Source of the DNA: CAVZBW01 sp963778465
GTDB taxonomy: Bacteria > Actinomycetota > Acidimicrobiia > Acidimicrobiales > RAAP-2
Reading direction: 5' to 3'
Length of the DNA stretch: 64,000 bases
Assembly (NCBI GenBank): GCA_963778465.1
Contig: CAVZUK010000003.1
Span: 1,612,001-1,676,000, forward strand
Part shown: piece after piece, positions 8,854 to 16,034 of the stretch
Position numbering within the stretch: position 1 is the stretch's first letter
Layout: every line of letters begins with the position of its first letter
The notes under the pieces: generated by a model
Seen by the model: the letters and a program-made list of their open reading frames with translations, nothing else
Database searches by the model: none
Told to the model about the DNA's origin: nothing
Made by a program: the position numbers and the translations under genes

Positions 8854-9642
8854 ATGCCGGAAGGTCGATTCCATCCGGTGCGGGAATTCGACGAGTTGGA
8901 CTCGACCAACCGGTATCTCCTGGAGGAAGCCCGTCGCGGTGGTCCCGAGGGGATGGTGGCGGTGGCCGATCACCAGTCGGCCGGCCGGGGTCGATTGGGC
9001 CGGACCTGGGAGGCGCCCGCCGGCAGCTCGCTCCTCATGTCGGTCCTGCTGCGCCCGCCCCTGGAGGCCCGCCAGCTCTATCTGGCGACCGCCGCGGTCG
9101 CCCTTTCCACGGCTGCGGCGTGCCGGCGGGCGGCCGGGGCCGAGGCCCGCTGCAAGTGGCCCAACGACCTCGTGGTGGAGGACCGGAAGCTGGCCGGCGT
9201 GCTGGCGGAGGTCGAGATGGGCGAATCGGGTGCCGGGCCGAGGGGTAAGGACCCCGCGGTGGTCGTCGGAGTCGGGCTCAACGTGAGCTGGCCGGGCCCG
9301 GCGGGCGCAGGCGGCACGTCGCTGCTGGAGGTCACCGGGCGCGAGGTGGATCGACAGGCCCTCCGCACGCTCGTGCTCGAGGAGCTCGAGGTCCGCCGGC
9401 GTGCGCTCGACGACGAGGTGGGCCGGTCGGGCATCCTGGCCGAGCTGCGGGCCCTCTCGGCGACCCTCGGGCGGCTCGTCCGGGTCGAGCGGGCCGGCGC
9501 CGCTGTCGGCGGGGCCGTCGAGGGTCTGGCCGTCGACCTCAACGAGGCCGGGCACCTCGTGCTCGAGACGGACACCGGCCGGGTGGAGCTGTCCGTGGGC
9601 GACGTGGTGCACCTGCGGCCTGCCGGCGGTCTCGTCCCGTAG
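8854..9642 (+). CDS. birA: Biotin--[acetyl-CoA-carboxylase] ligase
   Basis: Attaches biotin to the acceptor lysine of biotin-dependent carboxylases via biotinyl-5'-AMP. 262 residues, made of a catalytic domain and a small C-terminal SH3-like domain, with no N-terminal helix-turn-helix, so it is the monofunctional class I type without the repressor role of E. coli BirA. Motifs: DSTN (16-19), the biotinyl-AMP loop GRGRLGR (44-50), KWPNDL (101-106) and the catalytic lysine in RKLAGVL (K112). It is divergent from the biotin carboxylase subunit, its evident substrate. The ATG follows a TAGGGT box directly, suggesting a leaderless transcript. Confidence 0.93.
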   Translation: MPEGRFHPVREFDELDSTNRYLLEEARRGGPEGMVAVADHQSAGRGRLGRTWEAPAGSSLLMSVLLRPPLEARQLYLATAAVALSTAAACRRAAGAEARCKWPNDLVVEDRKLAGVLAEVEMGESGAGPRGKDPAVVVGVGLNVSWPGPAGAGGTSLLEVTGREVDRQALRTLVLEELEVRRRALDDEVGRSGILAELRALSATLGRLVRVERAGAAVGGAVEGLAVDLNEAGHLVLETDTGRVELSVGDVVHLRPAGGLVP

Positions 9643-9658
9643 TTCCTGCACCTGGTCC

Positions 9659-9664
9659 TATGAT
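9659..9664 (+). promoter_or_regulatory. Putative -10 box (TATGAT) of the rml/ugd operon
   Basis: TATGAT ends 9 nt before the rmlB ATG; no Shine-Dalgarno sequence follows. It is the only promoter-like element before the six-gene nucleotide-sugar operon. Confidence 0.45.
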
Positions 9665-9673
9665 TGCTGGCCC

Positions 9674-10681
9674 ATGCGGTTGCTCGTGACCGGCGCAGCC
9701 GGGTTCATCGGCTCCAACTTCGTCCGCCACTGGGTGATCAACCACCCGACCGACCACGTGGTGGCCCTGGATGCCCTGACCTACGCCGGCAACAAGGAGA
9801 ATCTGTCGGACCTGGGCGACCGTATCTCCTTCGTGCAGCAGGACGTCTGCAAACTGGCCGGCGTCGAGGCCACCATGACCGCTCACGACGTCGACACCGT
9901 CGTGCACTTCGCGGCCGAGTCCCACAACAGCCTGGCGGTGCTCGATCCCGGCCGGTTCTTCCACACCAACGTCCTCGGCACCCAGGCGCTCCTCGAGGCG
10001 TCCCGCCGGCTCGGGGTTCGCCGCTTCCATCACATCTCGACGTGCGAGGTGTACGGGGACCTTCCCATGGACAGCGACGAGGCGTTCGACGAGCGGAGCC
10101 CGTACCGGCCGCGGACCCCGTACAGCGCCTCGAAGGCGGGGGCGGACCACGCCGTTCGGGCCTACGGAGAGACCTACGGGCTCCCGGTGACCATCACGAA
10201 TTGCTCGAACAACTACGGGCCGTACCAATTCCCCGAGAAGGTCGTCCCGCTCTTCGTCACGCGGGCGCTCGCGGACCAGCCGCTCCCGCTCTACGCCTCG
10301 ACCCACCACCGCCGGGAATGGCTGCACGTCCTCGATCACTGCCGCGCCGTCGGGGCCGTCCTCGAGCGCGGTCGGATCGGGGAGACGTACCACGTCGGCA
10401 GCGGGGTGGAGGCGAGCATCGAGGAGATCGCCGACCGGGTCCTCGACACCCTGGGCAAGCCCCGCTCGCTCAAGAGCGTCGTTCCCGACCGGCCGGGCCA
10501 CGACCGTCGCTACCTGCTCGACTGCTCGAAGATCACCCGGGAGCTGGCTTGGCGCCCGGAGATCCCCTTTGCCGAGGGGCTGGCGGAGACCGTCCACTGG
10601 TACGCCGAGGGGCGCAGTTGGTGGGAGCCGCTGATCGGTCGCGCGCCGGTGGTCGAGAGCGACTGGGCCGGTGTCTCTTGA
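9674..10681 (+). CDS. rmlB: dTDP-glucose 4,6-dehydratase (RmlB family) with Asp-to-Cys active-site variant
   Basis: Expected to convert dTDP-glucose to dTDP-4-keto-6-deoxyglucose using bound NAD+. 335 residues of the extended SDR fold. The Rossmann motif GAAGFIG is at 7-13 and the YxxxK pair is Y150/K154. Family motifs NCSNNYGPYQFPEK and RREWLHVLDHC are present. The usual S-T-D-E-V-Y-G segment reads STCEVYG at 122-128: the aspartate that protonates the C4 side in characterised RmlB proteins is Cys124, while the glutamate (E125) is kept. The AAESHVDRS segment is also changed to AAESHNSLA. So it is a divergent subgroup and the substrate may differ. It starts a tightly packed operon with rmlD. 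Confidence 0.85.
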   Translation: MRLLVTGAAGFIGSNFVRHWVINHPTDHVVALDALTYAGNKENLSDLGDRISFVQQDVCKLAGVEATMTAHDVDTVVHFAAESHNSLAVLDPGRFFHTNVLGTQALLEASRRLGVRRFHHISTCEVYGDLPMDSDEAFDERSPYRPRTPYSASKAGADHAVRAYGETYGLPVTITNCSNNYGPYQFPEKVVPLFVTRALADQPLPLYASTHHRREWLHVLDHCRAVGAVLERGRIGETYHVGSGVEASIEEIADRVLDTLGKPRSLKSVVPDRPGHDRRYLLDCSKITRELAWRPEIPFAEGLAETVHWYAEGRSWWEPLIGRAPVVESDWAGVS

Positions 10682-10694
10682 CGGTCGGGCCCGC

Positions 10695-11693
10695 ATGAGG
10701 ATCCTCGTGACCGGGGCCGGCGGCCAGCTCGGTCGGGACCTCGTGAGGGTCCTGCACGGCGAGATCCCGCCCGGCGGCACCGGCGTCGACTGGTGGGGCG
10801 CCCCCCTGGGCTCCGAGGGAGCGGGACGCGCCGCGGCGCTTCGCGAGGTGATCGGCACCACCCACCGGGAGCTGGCCGTCGAGGAGCGCCTCTCCGTCCT
10901 CGATGCCGTGGCGACGCTGCGCCCCGACGTCGTCGTGCACGCGGCGGCGTGGACCGCCGTCGATGCCTGCGAGTCCGATCCGGACCATGCGCTCGCCGTC
11001 AACGCCCTGGGCACGCGCCACGTCGCCGAGGCCTGCGCCCGGCACGGCGCGCACCTCGTCTACCTGTCCACCGACTACGTCTTCGACGGCGGGTCGGACC
11101 GGGCCTACCACGAGTGGGACGCGCCGGGGCCCCTCTCGATCTACGGAGCGAGCAAGCGGGGTGGGGAGCTCGAGTGCCCGGACGGATCGACGATCGTCCG
11201 CACTTCGTGGCTCTGCTCGGCGGAGGGCCCGAGCATGCTCCAGACGGTGCTGCGCCTGGCGCCCGGGGATGGTCCGATGCGGTTCGTGGACGACCAGCGG
11301 GGATGCCCGACCTTCGCGGCGGACCTCGCGAACGGGGTCGCGGCCCTGGCCGTCGACCGCCGAGGGGGCGTGTACCACCTCACGAACCAGGGCCCCACGA
11401 GCTGGTACGGGTTCGCCAGGGCCGTCCTCGAGGAGAGCGGGCGCGATCCGGACCTGGTCCGGCCCATCGCCACGGCTGAGCTGGACCCACCGCGACCAGC
11501 GCCCCGACCCAAGAACTCCGTTCTGGACAACGCCGCGCTCCGCCTGGGAAAGTTGCCGGTCCTGCCCGAGTGGCGTGACGCCCTCCGCAGGGCGCTCACC
11601 TGGATGGGCGAGCGCCCGGACGACCTTCACGACCGCCACGATCAGACCGCATCGCAACATCGGACCGTGAGCTCCCTTGGAGGACCACCATGA
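10695..11693 (+). CDS. rmlD: dTDP-4-dehydrorhamnose reductase
   Basis: Reduces dTDP-4-keto-L-rhamnose to dTDP-L-rhamnose with NADPH. 332 residues of the RmlD substrate-binding family. GAGGQLG is at 7-13, the S-T-D triad STDYVFDG begins at 125, Y150/K154 form the YGASK motif, and FVDDQRGCPT is typical of RmlD. The ATG at 10695 places the glycine motif normally; a GTG at 10671 inside rmlB is possible but adds eight residues. The last 25 or so residues are a polar tail that runs into the next gene, whose start overlaps its stop codon as ATGA. No rmlC (epimerase) is in the window; rmlA is 20 kb away. Confidence 0.88.
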   Translation: MRILVTGAGGQLGRDLVRVLHGEIPPGGTGVDWWGAPLGSEGAGRAAALREVIGTTHRELAVEERLSVLDAVATLRPDVVVHAAAWTAVDACESDPDHALAVNALGTRHVAEACARHGAHLVYLSTDYVFDGGSDRAYHEWDAPGPLSIYGASKRGGELECPDGSTIVRTSWLCSAEGPSMLQTVLRLAPGDGPMRFVDDQRGCPTFAADLANGVAALAVDRRGGVYHLTNQGPTSWYGFARAVLEESGRDPDLVRPIATAELDPPRPAPRPKNSVLDNAALRLGKLPVLPEWRDALRRALTWMGERPDDLHDRHDQTASQHRTVSSLGGPP

Positions 11694-13012
11694 GCGCCAG
11701 GAGCGCAAGGAACCTTGTCGAGGGCAGCCGACCCGTCGCCGTGGTCGGGGCCGGCTACGTGGGGCTACCCACGGCGTGCGTCCTCGCCCACCTGGGCCAC
11801 CGGGTGGTGGTGGCGGAGAGCGACGAACGGCGGCTGCAATCGCTTCGCCGATGCGTGGTGCCGATCCTCGAGGAGGGGTTGGCCGACGTCATGCGGGCCC
11901 AGGTCGACGCCGGGCGGCTGCGGTTCGTGGCGACGGCCGAGGAGGCGGCGCAGGGCGCCGAGTTCGTCTTCCTCTGCGTCCCGACGCCGCAATCCCAGGA
12001 TGGCTCGGCGGACCTGACCTACGTCGAGCGGGCCGCCAAGGAGATCTCCGGGGTGCTGCAGCCGGGCGCCGTGGTCGTCAACAAGTCCACCGTCCCGGTC
12101 GGCTCGGCGCTGTTCGTCGAGAAGATCATCGGCCGGCCCGACATCGCCGTGGTCTCCAACCCCGAGTTCCTGAGGGAGGGGGCGGCGGTCCAGGACAGCC
12201 TGCGTCCCGAGCGCCTCGTGGTGGGCGCCGACGACCAGTCTGCGGCGGCGGCGGTCGGGGCCCTGTTCTCCGGCCTCAACGCACCGCTCATCGTGACCGA
12301 CGCCGTCACCGCCGAGTTGATCAAGTACGCGTCCAACGCCTTCCTCGCGACGAAGCTCAGCTTCGTCAACGCCATGGCCGGACTGTGCGAGGCCGTCGGT
12401 GCCGACGTGCGCGATCTCATCCTGGGCCTCGGCTACGACCACCGCATCGGCTTCGAGTACCTGCGCCCCGGTCCGGGGTGGGGTGGCTCCTGCCTGCCAA
12501 AGGACACGCGGGCGCTGCTGCACATCGCCGAGAGCGTGGGCTACGACTTCCCGCTCCTGCGGGGCGCCATCGACGTCAACTCGGACCAGGCGGTCAGGGT
12601 CGTCGACAAGATCCGCGACGCGGTGGGTGGGGAGTTGAGGGGGGTGATGGTCGCCGTGTGGGGCCTGACCTTCAAGTCGGGTACCGACGACCGGCGCTCG
12701 TCGCCGGCGATCGGGGTCGTGGGCGAGCTGCGCGAGCAGGGGGCGCACGTTCGCGCCTTCGATCCCACGGTCCAGAGCGGCTCCGACGCGCTGGACCTGG
12801 ACGGCATCACCGTCTGCGACGACGCCTACGAGGCGGCCTCGGGTGCCCGGGTGGTCGCGGTGCTCACCGAGTGGGACGAGTTTCGCTGGCTCGACTTCTC
12901 GAGAGTCGCCCAGACGATGGAGACGCCCGCCGTCGTGGACGCCCGCAACCTGCTGGACCCCGCCGGGCTGCGCATGCTCGGGTTCGACTATCGGGGCATC
13001 GGTCGCCGGTGA
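11690..13012 (+). CDS. ugd: UDP-glucose 6-dehydrogenase
   Basis: Oxidises UDP-glucose to UDP-glucuronate with two NAD+. 440 residues: an N-terminal NAD domain with GAGYVG at 20-25, a central dimerisation domain, and a C-terminal UDP-binding domain. The catalytic cysteine is C268 in GWGGSCLPKDT, and the lysine in ELIKYASNAFLA is conserved. An unusually long 15-residue N-terminal extension precedes the Rossmann fold. GGAGGA lies about 6 nt before the ATG. Its product is the substrate of the next enzyme, UDP-xylose synthase, whose GTG start overlaps this stop codon. Confidence 0.93.
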   Translation: MSARSARNLVEGSRPVAVVGAGYVGLPTACVLAHLGHRVVVAESDERRLQSLRRCVVPILEEGLADVMRAQVDAGRLRFVATAEEAAQGAEFVFLCVPTPQSQDGSADLTYVERAAKEISGVLQPGAVVVNKSTVPVGSALFVEKIIGRPDIAVVSNPEFLREGAAVQDSLRPERLVVGADDQSAAAAVGALFSGLNAPLIVTDAVTAELIKYASNAFLATKLSFVNAMAGLCEAVGADVRDLILGLGYDHRIGFEYLRPGPGWGGSCLPKDTRALLHIAESVGYDFPLLRGAIDVNSDQAVRVVDKIRDAVGGELRGVMVAVWGLTFKSGTDDRRSSPAIGVVGELREQGAHVRAFDPTVQSGSDALDLDGITVCDDAYEAASGARVVAVLTEWDEFRWLDFSRVAQTMETPAVVDARNLLDPAGLRMLGFDYRGIGRR

Positions 13013-13956
13013 GCCGTGTGCTCGTGGCCGGGGGCGCCGGGTTCCTCGGCTCGCACCTTTGCGATCACCTCGTCGCTCGCGGGGACGAGGTGATCTGCGT
13101 CGACGACTTCTCCTCGGGGAAAAGGGAGAACGTGGCGCAGCTGCTCGCCGAGCCGAGGTTCGAGATGGTCGTCGCCGACGTGACCACCCCCCTGTCGATC
13201 GGCGGGACGGTGGACGCGGTGTGCAACCTGGCCAGCCCGGCGTCGCCCCCGGACTACCTGCGCCGGCCCCTGCAGACTCTGACGACGGGGAGCGAGGGGA
13301 CCCGGCACCTCCTCGAGCTGGCCGCCGAGCAGGGAGCGCGATTCCTTCTCGCCTCGACGAGCGAGATCTACGGGGATCCCGAGGTACATCCGCAGGTGGA
13401 GAGCTACCGGGGCAACGTCGACCCGATCGGGCCGCGGAGCGTCTACGACGAGGCGAAGCGTTTCGCCGAGGCGCTCACGATGGCCTGGCACCGGGAGCAC
13501 AAGATGAACGTGGCGATCGCCCGCATCTTCAACACGTACGGCCCAAGGCTGCGCGCCGACGACGGCCGGGTCGTCTCCAACTTCGTGTGCCAGGCGCTGG
13601 CGGGCGAGCCGCTGACCGTCTACGGGGATGGATCCCAATCGAGGAGCCTCTGTTACGTGGACGACGAGATCCGGGGACTCGTGTCCCTGCTCGACTCCGA
13701 CGAGACGGGTCCGATCAACATCGGCAACCCCGATGAGCGCACGGTGCTGCAACTCGCGCACGACGTGCTGCAGATCACCGGGTCCTCCTCGGAGATCGTC
13801 CACCGGCCTCTCCCCGTCGACGACCCGGTGCGTCGGCGGCCGGACATCACCTTGGCACGGACGTTGCTCGGCTGGGAGCCCAGCACGCCGATCGAGGAGG
13901 GACTGGGTCGAACCGTGGCACACTTCGCCCGAGGAGACTTGACCCAACATGGCTGA
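13009..13956 (+). CDS. UDP-glucuronate decarboxylase (UDP-xylose synthase)
   Basis: Decarboxylates UDP-glucuronate to UDP-xylose through a 4-keto intermediate. 315 residues of the extended SDR fold. GGAGFLG is at 8-14, and the active site shows T117-S118-E119 (ASTSEIYGDP) with Y146 and K150 (VYDEAK). The UXS hallmarks ASPASPPDY and GNVDPIGPRS are present and separate it from GalE or RmlB. The GTG at 13009 overlaps the ugd stop as GTGA. Together the pair turns UDP-glucose into UDP-xylose for cell-surface glycans. Confidence 0.9.
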   Translation: MSRVLVAGGAGFLGSHLCDHLVARGDEVICVDDFSSGKRENVAQLLAEPRFEMVVADVTTPLSIGGTVDAVCNLASPASPPDYLRRPLQTLTTGSEGTRHLLELAAEQGARFLLASTSEIYGDPEVHPQVESYRGNVDPIGPRSVYDEAKRFAEALTMAWHREHKMNVAIARIFNTYGPRLRADDGRVVSNFVCQALAGEPLTVYGDGSQSRSLCYVDDEIRGLVSLLDSDETGPINIGNPDERTVLQLAHDVLQITGSSSEIVHRPLPVDDPVRRRPDITLARTLLGWEPSTPIEEGLGRTVAHFARGDLTQHG

Positions 13957-14695
13957 GACGATGCCCGAAGACGAGAGCCTGCGCCCACCCGGGGCACCCC
14001 AGTACCGATCCCTCTCGGTCATCGTGCCCGTGTACAACGAGCGGGCGACCGTGGCGGAGATCATCCGGCGGATGCGGGCCGTGTCCATACCGCTGGCCCT
14101 GGACATCATCGTGGTCGACGACGGCTCGACCGACGGGACGGACAAGATCCTCGCCGCCCTCCAGGACTCGACCGTCCGGCTGATCAGTCACGACCGCAAC
14201 CGGGGCAAGGGCGCAGCGATCCGGACGGGGCTCGAGCAGGCCCGGGGCGACCTGCTGCTCGTCCAGGACGCCGACCTCGAATACGACCCCGACGACTGGA
14301 ACCGGCTGATCGAGCCCGCGCTGCGGGGCCGGGCCGAGGTGGTCTACGGGAGCAGGTTCACCGGCGAGCGAAAGAACATGCTCCCGCTCCACTGGATCGG
14401 AAACCGGTTCATCTCGCTCGTGACCAACATCTTGTACTCGTCGACGCTCTCCGACGTGGAGACCTGCTACAAGCTGATCAGCCGCGACGTCCTCGCGGGA
14501 ATGAAGATCGAGGCTTCCCGATTCGAGTTCGAGCCGGAGATCACCGCAAAGATCCTCCGGCGTGGCTATCGCATCTACGAGGTGCCCATCTCCTACGCCG
14601 GCCGCGAGTTTTCGGAGGGCAAGAAGATCACCTGGCACGACGGGTTCAAGGCGCTGTGGACCCTGGTGCGCTACCGGTTCTCCCGCGACTACTGA
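13949..14695 (+). CDS. Family 2 glycosyltransferase, polyprenol-phosphate sugar transferase-like
   Basis: A 248-residue soluble GT2 enzyme resembling dolichol/polyprenol-phosphate mannosyl- or glucosyltransferases. It has the nucleotide-binding start LSVIVPVYNE, the VDDGSTDGT motif, a D-x-D-like metal site in VQDADLEYDP, and the C-terminal EVPISYAGREFSEGKKI segment typical of this group. It probably loads a sugar on a lipid carrier. No membrane segment is seen. The ATG overlaps the UXS stop by 8 bp and GAGGAG precedes it. The sugar donor is unknown; UDP-xylose or UDP-glucuronate made by the upstream enzymes are candidates by context. Confidence 0.88.
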   Translation: MAETMPEDESLRPPGAPQYRSLSVIVPVYNERATVAEIIRRMRAVSIPLALDIIVVDDGSTDGTDKILAALQDSTVRLISHDRNRGKGAAIRTGLEQARGDLLLVQDADLEYDPDDWNRLIEPALRGRAEVVYGSRFTGERKNMLPLHWIGNRFISLVTNILYSSTLSDVETCYKLISRDVLAGMKIEASRFEFEPEITAKILRRGYRIYEVPISYAGREFSEGKKITWHDGFKALWTLVRYRFSRDY

Positions 14696-14699
14696 TCGC

Positions 14700-15632
14700 G
14701 TGGCGGCGACGGTGGAGGCGGTCGTCGTCGACTACGACGTCGGCGGGCCGCTGGCGGACTGCGTAGCCAGCCTTCGCGCGGAGCGCGTCGCCCGCATCGT
14801 CGTCGTGGACAACGGCGGCGGCGCGGCTGCATCGACGTCGCTGCGTCGGGCCGGCCTGGAGGTCCCCGTCGTCGACCCGGGCCGCAACGTCGGGTACGGC
14901 GCGGGTGCCAACCGCGGGGTGTCGGCTCTGGGCCCGCCGGGCGAGGGGGAGTACGTGCTCGTCTCCAACGCCGACCTGCGGGTGCATCCGGGCGCGATCC
15001 GAGCCCTCTCCCGTGCGCTCGACGCCGACGCGTCGCTCGCCATCGTGGGACCACGGATACTCACCCCGGACGGCGCCGTGTACCCCTCGGCCCGGCGGTT
15101 CCCGAGTCCGGTCGACGCAGCGGGCCACGCCATCTTGGGGCTCGTTCGCCCGGACAACCGCTTCAGCCGGCGCTATCGAGACGGTGCCCGGGACGCGGCC
15201 GCCCGAGAGGGTGAGGCCGTGGCGGTCGACTGGGTCTCGGGGTCGTGCTTCCTGGTCCGCCGCCGGGCGTTCGAGGAGCTGGGCGGCTTCGACGAGTCGT
15301 TCTTCATGTACGCCGAGGACCTCGACCTCTGCTGGCGAGCAGGCCGGAGCGGATGGGGGGTGGCCCTCGTCCCCGACGCGGCGGTGACCCACATCCAGGG
15401 CGTCTCGACGGACCGCCGCCCGTACCGGATGCTGCTGGAGCACCACCGTTCCGCCTGGCGGTTCGCCAGGAGGTCGACCGGAGGATGGCGGCGGCTGCTC
15501 CTGCCCGCGGCCGCCCTCCTCCTCGCGGGCCGGCTCGCGCTCAACGTCGGCATGCGCCTCGTGGGGGGTGCGGCGCCGCGCTCGAGTGGGAGTGGGACAA
15601 ATTTGTCGAAACCGACCCACTACCCGCACTAA
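14700..15632 (+). CDS. Family 2 glycosyltransferase, rhamnosyltransferase WbbL-like
   Basis: A 310-residue GT2 enzyme like actinobacterial WbbL, which moves rhamnose from dTDP-rhamnose to a lipid-linked acceptor. Visible motifs: VDNGGG, the NVGYGAGANRGV loop, SNADLRV (DxD site), WVSGSCFLVRR, and the acidic EDLDLCWR acceptor-side motif followed by histidines (EHHRSAWRFARR). A hydrophobic stretch near residues 262-285 could anchor it to the membrane. The GTG at 14700 lies 5 nt after the previous stop; the upstream in-frame region belongs to the other GT. The operon context with rmlB/rmlD supports rhamnosyl transfer but does not prove it. Confidence 0.85.
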   Translation: MAATVEAVVVDYDVGGPLADCVASLRAERVARIVVVDNGGGAAASTSLRRAGLEVPVVDPGRNVGYGAGANRGVSALGPPGEGEYVLVSNADLRVHPGAIRALSRALDADASLAIVGPRILTPDGAVYPSARRFPSPVDAAGHAILGLVRPDNRFSRRYRDGARDAAAREGEAVAVDWVSGSCFLVRRRAFEELGGFDESFFMYAEDLDLCWRAGRSGWGVALVPDAAVTHIQGVSTDRRPYRMLLEHHRSAWRFARRSTGGWRRLLLPAAALLLAGRLALNVGMRLVGGAAPRSSGSGTNLSKPTHYPH

Positions 15633-15633
15633 C

Positions 15634-15790
15634 CTCGTGGAGGGACCACGCCCGGGTCTGTGGTTGCAAGTCGACGCCAGTCGCAGGCGAAACGACCCAC
15701 GTAAGGCAACTCGTGGTTGCCGAGCATGGTGCGGCTTAGGAGTAAGACCTGCCCGCCGGGGCCGATGGACGGTCACCGGTGGCGACGGGA
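15634..15790 (+). ncRNA. Structured RNA candidate, probably raiA-type motif
   Basis: The stretch has many short complementary segments. GGCAAC (15705-15710) and GTTGCC (15716-15721) form a 6-bp hairpin; CTTA/TAAG (15735-15738, 15743-15746) form a small hairpin with a GGAG loop; CGTGG/CCACG (15636-15640, 15646-15650) form another. GGTCT (15655) can pair with AGACC (15745) and GCAGG (15683) with CCTGC (15748), an arrangement that would cross as a pseudoknot. Purine-rich single-stranded patches such as GGCGAAACGACC look conserved. Its position before secA, where raiA/hpf usually lies, matches the raiA RNA motif known from Actinobacteria and Firmicutes; this name is recalled, not searched. Ends are approximate. 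Confidence 0.55.
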
Positions 15791-16019
15791 GGACGCGGCA
15801 CGTCGTCGGCCGATGGGTCGGGGCGCTGCCCTGGGGACGATATCCCGGGGTGGGACCCCCCGGCTGCCGGCCGGGCCGCCGCCAGCCCCGCAGCAGGCGA
15901 GTGTGGGGGCAAAGACCAGGTCAGCCGGGCGTGGCCCCCATCGGCGACGGCGCGTCGGCCGTCCCGACGCCTGCGCGAATTTTCGAGGGACTCGGGCCCA
16001 GGACGTGGCCCGGGACCGG

Positions 16020-16025
16020 TAGGAT
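16020..16025 (+). promoter_or_regulatory. Putative -10 box (TAGGAT) for secA
   Basis: TAGGAT ends 9 nt before the secA ATG. The GGCAGGTC between them has only a weak ribosome-binding match, so the transcript may be leaderless; a longer transcript from the upstream RNA is also possible. Confidence 0.4.
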
Positions 16026-16034
16026 CGGCAGGTC

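Larger units (their letters stand above)
15633..16034. other. 402-bp gene-free region before secA
   Basis: The first 150 bases hold the structured RNA listed separately. The remainder, 15791-16019, has no convincing reading frame: no ribosome hibernation factor (HPF/RaiA), which commonly sits here in actinomycetes, could be found in any frame. The last 15 bases before secA contain its putative promoter box. Confidence 0.6.
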
